Shown here in pieces: positions 6,856-12,498 of a stretch of 13,974 nucleotides of DNA (the stretch's first letter is position 1; every line of letters starts with the position of its first letter). This DNA is from Candidatus Cellulosilyticum pullistercoris. Its GTDB lineage: Bacteria; Bacillota; Clostridia; Lachnospirales; Cellulosilyticaceae. Below the pieces are notes generated by a model. The model was not told the DNA's origin, searched no databases, and saw nothing but the letters and a program-made list of their open reading frames with translations. A program made the position numbers and the translations under genes. Location of the stretch: contig JAHLFQ010000141.1 of NCBI GenBank assembly GCA_018883705.1, positions 1-13,974 of the forward strand. The letters are read 5' to 3'.

Positions 6856-7443
6856 ATGAGGATTGAAATTGTAGATGAAGAAGAATGGAATGATAAAGTT
6901 ATAGAAAATAGTACAATTGAAGAAAGTAACGCCTGCTACGTTATTTTTAGAGAGTGTATTTTAAAAAATGTAGTGTTTTTAGATGTTACGCTAGAAAAGG
7001 CACAATTTAGTCATGTCACTTTTATAGATTGTGATTTATCTAATGTTAATTTAGAAGGTGCTGCTATTCATTATTGCACTTTTAAAAATTGTAAGCTTGT
7101 AGGCACACATCTTATGGAATCGTCTATTAGAGACGTAAATTTTGAAGGATGTCAATGTGATTATATTAACCTAGGTGGTAGTACAGTAAAAGATGTCAAA
7201 TTTGAAGCGTGTAGAATGGCACAAGCAGGAATCAATCATTGTAAGTTAAGTAAAGTTATCTTTGAAACGTGTGATATGCCTAGAATTGAATTTAGTGGAA
7301 CAAAGCTAAAAAGTATAGATTTAAGTACCTGCCATATTGAGGGAATTAATGTAAAACTTGAAGATATTAAAGGACTTAAAGTATCTACCTTACAAGCAAT
7401 TGAATTTAGTAAGATATTGGGTATCTTTATAAAAGAGGAGTAA
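6856..7443 (+). CDS. Pentapeptide-repeat protein
   Basis: This 195-residue protein contains about 24 tandem pentapeptides of the A/C-x-L/F-x-x type from residue about 34 to 173, predicting a right-handed quadrilateral beta-helix of six to seven coils. A helical C-terminal cap follows (about 168-195). The cap, with EGINVKLEDIKGLKVS followed by QAIEFSKILG, is typical of the YjbI/Qnr-like family that includes DNA-mimicking gyrase-protection proteins. Membership of the fold is clear; gyrase binding or quinolone resistance is not shown by sequence, and many members have other or unknown roles. Eleven cysteines are present, six of them exactly 20 residues apart. There is no signal peptide. The ATG follows AAAGGGG with about 7-base spacing. 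It is probably cotranscribed with the EEP hydrolase and ends at the terminator at 7462-7506. Confidence 0.93.
   Translation: MRIEIVDEEEWNDKVIENSTIEESNACYVIFRECILKNVVFLDVTLEKAQFSHVTFIDCDLSNVNLEGAAIHYCTFKNCKLVGTHLMESSIRDVNFEGCQCDYINLGGSTVKDVKFEACRMAQAGINHCKLSKVIFETCDMPRIEFSGTKLKSIDLSTCHIEGINVKLEDIKGLKVSTLQAIEFSKILGIFIKEE
7015..7374 (+). repeat. Six 60-base (20-residue) coil-length repeats within the pentapeptide gene
   Basis: Residues 54-173 divide into six 20-residue units, each starting V/C/I-x-F/L-x-x-C. The cysteines fall at 59, 79, 99, 119, 139 and 159. In DNA, units show related TTTxxAxxxTGT blocks every 60 bases. One unit equals one full turn of the predicted helix (four pentapeptides), suggesting growth by duplication of whole coils. 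Confidence 0.8.
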
Positions 7444-7461
7444 GTATAGGATAAAATAAAC

Positions 7462-7506
7462 AAAAATACCTCTTATTATTGAGTAAAAATAATGAGAGGT
7501 ATTTTT
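7462..7506 (+). terminator. Intrinsic terminator after the pentapeptide-repeat gene
   Basis: The arms starting AAAAATACCTC and ending GAGAGGTATTTTT form a stem of about 18 bp with one G-T pair and a loop near GAGTAAA. It is followed by T-rich sequence. It separates the hydrolase/pentapeptide unit from xylA. Confidence 0.92.
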
Positions 7507-7544
7507 CGTTTCTAAAAAACTTTTTAAAGTTCATATAAAAAGTG

Positions 7545-7573
7545 TTGCAAGTATGTAAAATAGGTATTAATAT
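7545..7573 (+). promoter_or_regulatory. Probable xylA promoter
   Basis: TTGCAA (7545-7550) and TAATAT (7568-7573) are spaced by exactly 17 bases, about 90 bases before the xylA start. The -10 box is only a 4/6 match. A 6-bp inverted repeat (GGTATT at 7563-7568, AATACC at 7588-7593) overlaps the -10 box and could be an operator, but it does not resemble the known Bacillus XylR site. No convincing cre (CcpA) site was found. Confidence 0.55.
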
Positions 7574-7663
7574 TGTAAATATAAAGAAATACCATAGATA
7601 ATTGAGTACATATAAAGTGATAATCGTTAAAGATAAGAAATAAGATATAGGGAGGTTATAAAG

Positions 7664-8986
7664 ATGGCAGAGTACTTTAAAAATATTGGTAAAATTCCTT
7701 ATGAAGGATCAAAATCAACAAATCCATTAGCATTCAAGCATTACAATAAGGATGAAAAAATTGGAGATAAAACAATGGGTGAGCACCTTCGTTTTGCAAT
7801 GTCTTGGTGGCATACACTCTGTGCAGAAGGTAGTGATCCATTTGGTGCTAATTCAGCATCAAGACCTTGGAATCAAGCAGCAACTCCAATTGAGATTGCT
7901 AAGGCAAAAGTAGATGCAGGATTTGAATTAATGGAAAAACTCGGGATGGATTATTTTTGTTTCCATGATAGAGATATTGCACCAGAAGGTAAGGATTTAG
8001 CAGAAACTAATCAAATATTAGATGAAGTTGTTGCTTATATCAAAGAAAAAATGAAGGAAACTGGTAAGAAATTACTTTGGGGAACAGCAAATTGCTTCAA
8101 TAATAAACGCTTTGTACATGGTGCAGGAACAACTTGTAATGCAGAAGTGTTTGCTTATGCAGCAGCACAAATTAAGAAGGCAATTGAAGTAACGAAAGAA
8201 TTAGGCGGAGAAAACTATGTATTTTGGGGTGGTAGAGAAGGTTATGAAACACTTCTTAATACAGATACAGGTCTTGAACTCGATAACTTCGCAAGACTCT
8301 TACAAATGGCTGTAGATTATGCAAAGGAAATTGGTTTTACAGGACAATTTTTAATTGAGCCAAAGCCAAAAGAACCAACTAAACATCAGTATGATTTTGA
8401 TACAGCAACTGTACTTGCATTCCTTAGAAAATATCATTTAGACCCTTACTTTAAGATGAATATTGAAGCGAACCATGCAACACTTGCAGGACACACATTC
8501 CAACATGAGCTTAATATGAGCCGTATTAATAATGTACTTGGTAGTGTAGACGCTAACCAAGGTGACCCAATGCTTGGATGGGATACAGACCAATTCCCAA
8601 CTAATATTTATGATGCAACACTTGCAATGTATGAAATTTTACAAAATGGAGGGATTGCACCAGGTGGTCTTAATTTTGACTCTAAAGTAAGGAGAGCTTC
8701 TTTTGAAGAAGAAGATTTATTCCTTTCTTACATAGCAGGTATGGATACTTTTGCTAAAGGCTTAAAAGTTGCTTATAGATTACAACAAGATGGTATTCTT
8801 AAAGATTTTGTTGAAAAACGTTATGCAAGTTTTAATGAAGGAATTGGAAAAGATATCGTAGAAGGAAAAGTTGGCTTAAAAGAGCTTGAAGCATATGCAT
8901 TAAAACAAGCGCCAATTGTTAATACTTCTGGTAAACAAGAATGGCTAGAAACAGTAGTTAATCAATATATTTATAATGAACAATAA
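7664..8986 (+). CDS. xylA: Xylose isomerase (class II)
   Basis: This enzyme converts D-xylose to D-xylulose (EC 5.3.1.5), the first step of the isomerase pathway, in the cytosol with Mg2+, Mn2+ or Co2+. The 440-residue length and the N-terminal insert (residues 1 to about 45) fit class II enzymes. The TIM-barrel catalytic set is complete: His101 and Asp104 in FHDRD, Glu232 and Lys234 in IEPKPKEPTKHQYDFD, Glu268 and His271 in MNIEANHATLAGHT, Asp296 in SVDANQGD, Asp307 and Asp309 in GWDTDQFPT, and Asp339 in GLNFDSKVRR. Trp49-His50 and the VFWGGREGYETL segment are also as expected. The ATG has GGGAGG 8-9 bases upstream. It has its own promoter and terminator, so it appears monocistronic; the following gene encodes a ROK regulator likely to control it. 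No xylB is adjacent. Confidence 0.98.
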   Translation: MAEYFKNIGKIPYEGSKSTNPLAFKHYNKDEKIGDKTMGEHLRFAMSWWHTLCAEGSDPFGANSASRPWNQAATPIEIAKAKVDAGFELMEKLGMDYFCFHDRDIAPEGKDLAETNQILDEVVAYIKEKMKETGKKLLWGTANCFNNKRFVHGAGTTCNAEVFAYAAAQIKKAIEVTKELGGENYVFWGGREGYETLLNTDTGLELDNFARLLQMAVDYAKEIGFTGQFLIEPKPKEPTKHQYDFDTATVLAFLRKYHLDPYFKMNIEANHATLAGHTFQHELNMSRINNVLGSVDANQGDPMLGWDTDQFPTNIYDATLAMYEILQNGGIAPGGLNFDSKVRRASFEEEDLFLSYIAGMDTFAKGLKVAYRLQQDGILKDFVEKRYASFNEGIGKDIVEGKVGLKELEAYALKQAPIVNTSGKQEWLETVVNQYIYNEQ

Positions 8987-9000
8987 TAAAATATTATAAA

Positions 9001-9044
9001 TTTAAGTCTCTAGAGGCAGTAAAAGCTACCTTTAGAGACTTAAA
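9001..9044 (+). terminator. Terminator-like hairpin after xylA
   Basis: The arms at 9001-9016 and 9029-9044 form a 16-bp stem with one G-T pair and a 12-base loop, 14 bases after the xylA stop. The tail (TATTATATAAT) is T-rich but not a pure T-run, so termination may be partial. Confidence 0.8.
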
Positions 9045-9106
9045 TATTATATAATAAAGTAAAAAGATGACTATTAATGATTTTAATAGGGGAAAAAAGA
9101 ACTTTA

Positions 9107-9134
9107 TTGACAATTCAAATATAGACAATATAAT
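9107..9134 (+). promoter_or_regulatory. Sigma-A-type promoter for the ROK regulator
   Basis: A perfect TTGACA (9107-9112) and a perfect TATAAT (9129-9134) are spaced by 16 bases, 52 bases before the start codon. GACAAT occurs twice, 15 bases apart (9109-9114 and 9124-9129), the copies overlapping the two boxes; this could allow autoregulation but may be chance. Confidence 0.88.
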
Positions 9135-9186
9135 AAAGGCATTAAAGATGGAGTAAACTTAATAAGAAAGCTATGAGGGAGGATTA

Positions 9187-10344
9187 ATGAATAAACACGA
9201 GATCTCAAAAGGGAATTTAATTAAAGAAACAAACTATAAGAAGATTTTACAATTAATCGGAAAAGGGCAGCAGTTAACAAAATTAGATATTGCCTATACC
9301 CTCAAAATAAGTATTCCTACAGTAACTACTAACATAAATGAACTTAAACAAGAAGGTATTATAGAGGAAATAGAATCTGATATTTATACAGGGGGACGTA
9401 AACCAAAAGTTATTAAACTTATTCCAGATTCACGTATATCTATTGGAATGAGTATTACAAAGTCTAAAGTTGTAGTAGTTATTATGAACTTACTAGAGGA
9501 AGTTATGCTCATTAAGGATAAAGAATGCGAAGGCGGTATACTTTCTGATTATATTCAGCAAGGTAAGGAATTAATCCAAGAAGCTATTGAGGAACTTAAT
9601 ATAAAAGAAGAAAGTATCTTAGGGATAGGAATTTCTATTCCAGGAACGCTTAATCAAAAACTTGGGGTAATTGAGCAAACAAACATGGGGTATAAAGAAA
9701 TCTCATTAAATCATATTTATGATTTATTTAATACGACAGTTTATGTAGAAAATGAGGCCAATTTATCCCTATTAGCAGAAAAGTCTATTAGGAAATATGA
9801 TGATTTAAAGAATTTATTATATATAGGTATTAATGAAGGCTTAGGTGGAGGCATTTTCGTAAATGGAGACCTCTTTACAGGAACTAGTGGACGCGCAGGA
9901 GAATTTGGGCATATGCGTTTCATAGAGAAAGAAACGGGTAAAAGTTATCGTGTAGAAGATCAAATTTCTACTCGAAGCTTAGTACAACACTATGAGCAAA
10001 AAACAGGAGAAAACATTGAAAGCTTTTCTAATTTTGAAAAACTAGTTAAAACGCAGGATAGAGTCGCTACTGAGATTTTAATGGATAGTATTGAGATACT
10101 CCTTATGACAATTTATAACCTAACTATGGTAGTAGATATACAAGAAATTATTATAGGGGGTAAGGTAGGTAGATTGATTAAATCTGAGCCAAAACTTTTA
10201 GAAGAGCTAATGAATAAGTATAGTGAAATTATGGATAAGCTAGACTTAAATATATGTTTCTCAGAAATTAGAAATACCTCTGCTACAGGAGCAGCTTTAT
10301 TGCCTATTATTGATTTTTATAAAATTAGTAATGAAAACGAATAA
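9187..10344 (+). CDS. ROK-family transcriptional repressor, XylR-like
   Basis: This 385-residue protein has the size and layout of XylR/NagC repressors. Residues about 15-62 form a winged helix-turn-helix (LTKLDIAYTLKISIPTVTTNINELKQ by position 30-55), followed by the GGRKP wing at 69-73 and a sugar-kinase-like ROK domain from about 84. The ROK signature runs about 213-242 (IGINEGLGGGI to GEFGH). The protein is a regulator and not a kinase: the phosphate-loop DxGGT is absent and the catalytic Asp of ENDAN is Glu190 in VENEAN. Unusually, after His242 the CxCGxxGC zinc motif expected in ROK proteins is missing, and there are only two cysteines in the whole protein. The position next to xylA suggests xylose-responsive repression of xylA, but the ligand is inferred from context only. 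The ATG has GGGAGG about 4-5 bases upstream. The gene has its own promoter and terminator. Confidence 0.9.
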   Translation: MNKHEISKGNLIKETNYKKILQLIGKGQQLTKLDIAYTLKISIPTVTTNINELKQEGIIEEIESDIYTGGRKPKVIKLIPDSRISIGMSITKSKVVVVIMNLLEEVMLIKDKECEGGILSDYIQQGKELIQEAIEELNIKEESILGIGISIPGTLNQKLGVIEQTNMGYKEISLNHIYDLFNTTVYVENEANLSLLAEKSIRKYDDLKNLLYIGINEGLGGGIFVNGDLFTGTSGRAGEFGHMRFIEKETGKSYRVEDQISTRSLVQHYEQKTGENIESFSNFEKLVKTQDRVATEILMDSIEILLMTIYNLTMVVDIQEIIIGGKVGRLIKSEPKLLEELMNKYSEIMDKLDLNICFSEIRNTSATGAALLPIIDFYKISNENE

Positions 10345-10355
10345 CAATATAGTAC

Positions 10356-10397
10356 AAAAGTCGTATGCTTAAGTAATAGTTAGAGCATACGACTTTT
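10356..10397 (+). terminator. Intrinsic terminator after the ROK regulator
   Basis: A perfect 14-bp stem (AAAAGTCGTATGCT paired with AGCATACGACTTTT) has a 14-base loop and a T-rich tail. It could work in both directions. Confidence 0.92.
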
Positions 10398-10479
10398 ATA
10401 CTATCACAATAGATAGGAGGATAAAGAGTATATTTTATAAGAGTTCTTAAGAAATATTAATAGATATTTTATAGGGAAA

Positions 10480-10508
10480 TTAAGAAACATACGTTATGCT
10501 TATAGTAT
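10480..10508 (+). promoter_or_regulatory. Possible promoter for the membrane protein/DUF4097/kinase operon
   Basis: TTAAGA (10480-10485) and TAGTAT (10503-10508) are 17 bases apart, 25 bases before the GTG start; each is only a 4/6 match. TTAAGAAA occurs here and 33 bases upstream (10447-10454), where it is part of a perfect palindrome TTCTTAAGAA (10444-10453). A weak promoter with an upstream repeat suits control by an activator such as a response regulator; this is inference. Confidence 0.35.
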
Positions 10509-10533
10509 TAAAAATAGATAAGGAGAGAATGCA

Positions 10534-11253
10534 GTGGCTAAAAGAGACTATAAAAGCTACAATATCTTAGGAGAAGAACTACCTCAAGAAGATGTTTATG
10601 AGGAAAATAGATATACAGAAGTTCAACCTATAGATATAGAGCCTATTAATGAAGAGCAGAATAAGGAAGAAAGCATAAGCCAACCCCGTTTTCTAGAAAC
10701 AAGTCAAGAAATAGTAGAAGTAGTAAAGATAGAAAAGGAACAAAAAACTTTTGAGGATGAAACGGCAGATATAAATAAAGATATAGCTAGAAATGCAGAA
10801 AGTAATAAGAAAGATAAAATTAAAAATGTAAATACAGGTACGAAGCAAGAAGAAGTAGATATGACTTTTTTAGGTTATAAAAATTATTATCAAACCAAAG
10901 AACGTAGTACATTGGTGAAATGGAGTATTAGATTAGCGAAACTTATACTCCTGATAATGCTTTTACCACTCATAGCTATTATTGGAACTAGCATATTAGC
11001 ATGCGTTGGTGGTTTTTTAACAGTGATTGCAATATCTGTAGGAACAGGTGTAGTTATTCTAGGAACGATATGTTTTATCTCTACACAAGTGGATGCTAGT
11101 TTGATTGCATTAGGAATTTCATCATCAGTAACGGCTATATCTTTTGGTGGTATTTTACTTGTTTTGTTTTGTATGCTGATAAAATGGATGATTGGCCTAT
11201 TTAAAAAATATAGGAAGCCTCGTAATCAAAGTATGAAAAAGGAGGAAAGATAA
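10534..11253 (+). CDS. Membrane protein with acidic cytosolic tail and DUF1700-like C-terminal membrane region
   Basis: The GTG start is supported by AAGGAGAG 6-8 bases upstream; the nearby ATG at 10529 is out of frame. Residues 1 to about 128 are charged, strongly acidic and low in complexity, probably disordered. Residues about 133-157, 159-184 and 190-219 are three hydrophobic, Gly/Ile-rich segments, followed by a basic tail (KKYRKPRNQSMKKEER). The spacing of the membrane helices recalls the C-terminal half of DUF1700/HAAS proteins, which are often encoded next to DUF4097 proteins, as here; the HAAS helical domain itself is not seen. The basic tail and positive-inside rule place the C-terminus in the cytosol. 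One base separates it from the next gene, implying translational coupling. Function is unknown; a partner of the exported neighbour or of the kinase is plausible. Confidence 0.75.
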   Translation: MAKRDYKSYNILGEELPQEDVYEENRYTEVQPIDIEPINEEQNKEESISQPRFLETSQEIVEVVKIEKEQKTFEDETADINKDIARNAESNKKDKIKNVNTGTKQEEVDMTFLGYKNYYQTKERSTLVKWSIRLAKLILLIMLLPLIAIIGTSILACVGGFLTVIAISVGTGVVILGTICFISTQVDASLIALGISSSVTAISFGGILLVLFCMLIKWMIGLFKKYRKPRNQSMKKEER

Positions 11254-11254
11254 A

Positions 11255-12463
11255 GTGAAAAGATGGCTTATTATTTTATCAATTATTTTTGGAATAGGCT
11301 TTATTTCCAGTGCAGCATTAGCTGGGCGTGTTTACTATGAGGACTTAAAAGTTTATACAGATTATGATAAGAAGATATTACAAACAGAAGCACTTAAAAA
11401 TATTTACATTACGTCCTCTGTACCAATAGAAATTTATCCGACATCAGGAGAGCCTTATGTAGAATTTAATCAATCTTTTACAGATCTTCTTGGTGCAGCG
11501 CCAGAGTATGAATTAGAGGTAGAAACCAAAGGGGAAAATACGTATATAGAGTTAAATGAGACGAAAGAAATCTTTTTATGGGTAGGTATAAAAGAAAGTA
11601 GAGCACAACTTTCAATTTATTTACCACAGGCAACCATTAATCGATTAAATATCCAAAATGATGATTACTTCTATAATCAACGCAATAAACAGGTCATTAA
11701 TCTGGAAGGAATTAATGTAAACGAACTTACTACGAATATGAATGAAACAGAGTTTATCCTAGATGGAAACTATGAAAAGATTAATATAAGTGTATCACAA
11801 GGGCAAATAAATCTAAAATCGAATATACCAACTCAGCTCACTACACAAGGAAATTTAGTACAGTATTTAACTGGAGAGTTTGATAAAATTACGATTAACA
11901 ATAACTCACGTGATATTATTATAGATTCTAATTCAGCAAGCAGTGTTGAAATTAATAGTCATAGTTCAAACATTGATTTAAAAGGGCATTATAGTAGAGT
12001 AAAAGTAAAAGGGAATAATAATACATTAGATATACGTTCAGAAAGTATCTGTAAATTATATACCGAAGGGTATGGAAACCATATTAATGGGAATGGTGCG
12101 TTTGATGTCATGCATTTAGATGAGGATCACAGTGAAATGGAAATACAAACTACTGTTATTCCAACAAAGATTGATTTAGGAGAAAATTCATATCCTAACA
12201 CGCTTGTTCTAACATTACCTTCTAACATTCCAGGGTTTACAGTCAAATACTTAAACGATTATTATATGGAGGACGAAGAATATGAGACGAATCATTTTGG
12301 GCTAATAAGTGATTTTGCTTTAGAAAGTAGAAAAAGTGAAAAAGGCGAGTATATTTATACCTATGGTGATGGCTCATTAGAAATCCGCTTCAATGGAAAT
12401 CAAGAAAATAGTCTAGAGATAATAGATGGTGGGGTATATAGTAGTAGTAGTACAGCACAATAG
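11255..12463 (+). CDS. Exported DUF4097-like beta-repeat protein
   Basis: The GTG start, one base after the previous stop, uses GGAGG at 11241-11245 inside the end of the upstream gene. Residues 1-23 form a signal peptide or N-terminal anchor (MKRW, a hydrophobic core, then ALA followed by Gly24); no lipobox Cys is present. The body of the 402-residue protein is a long series of short beta strands with Asn/Ser-rich turns (for example INNNSRDIIIDSN and SSNIDLKGHYSRVKVKGNNN at about 210-260), as in the DUF4097 family, whose members are predicted to form beta-helical adhesin-like folds and include LiaG-type envelope-stress proteins. A Ser-rich tail (YSSSSTAQ) ends it. Family assignment is by pattern and is moderately sure. 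The genes on both sides suggest a role in the cell envelope linked to signalling. Confidence 0.8.
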   Translation: MKRWLIILSIIFGIGFISSAALAGRVYYEDLKVYTDYDKKILQTEALKNIYITSSVPIEIYPTSGEPYVEFNQSFTDLLGAAPEYELEVETKGENTYIELNETKEIFLWVGIKESRAQLSIYLPQATINRLNIQNDDYFYNQRNKQVINLEGINVNELTTNMNETEFILDGNYEKINISVSQGQINLKSNIPTQLTTQGNLVQYLTGEFDKITINNNSRDIIIDSNSASSVEINSHSSNIDLKGHYSRVKVKGNNNTLDIRSESICKLYTEGYGNHINGNGAFDVMHLDEDHSEMEIQTTVIPTKIDLGENSYPNTLVLTLPSNIPGFTVKYLNDYYMEDEEYETNHFGLISDFALESRKSEKGEYIYTYGDGSLEIRFNGNQENSLEIIDGGVYSSSSTAQ

Positions 12464-12470
12464 AGAAAGA

Positions 12471-12496
12471 TCTATCTAGGAAGCGAGGTAGGTAGA
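12471..12496 (+). other. RNA hairpin just before the VanS-like kinase start
   Basis: TCTATCTA (12471-12478) pairs with TAGGTAGA (12489-12496), 8 bp with one G-U pair and a 10-base loop holding GAGG. The right arm ends two bases before the ATG. No T-run follows, so it is not a terminator. It could modulate translation of the kinase relative to the upstream genes. Confidence 0.4.
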
Positions 12497-12498
12497 GA

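Noticed and set aside
7236..7463. ORF of 75 codons on the - strand
   Set aside because: Antisense to the pentapeptide-repeat gene and running into its terminator; no independent support.
7618..7634. cre-like CcpA site TGATAATCGTTAAAG before xylA
   Set aside because: The half-site is one base too long and the right half lacks the conserved CA, so it does not fit the cre consensus.
7627..7634. TTAAAGAT shared by the xylA and ROK upstream regions (also 9142-9149) as a common operator
   Set aside because: Eight AT-rich bases in one orientation are expected by chance at this composition, and no symmetry surrounds them.
9741..9923. ORF of 60 codons on the - strand
   Set aside because: Antisense shadow of the ROK signature region.
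10415..10420. AGGAGG suggesting a small gene before 10534
   Set aside because: No ATG, GTG or TTG follows at a useful distance and the frames close quickly.
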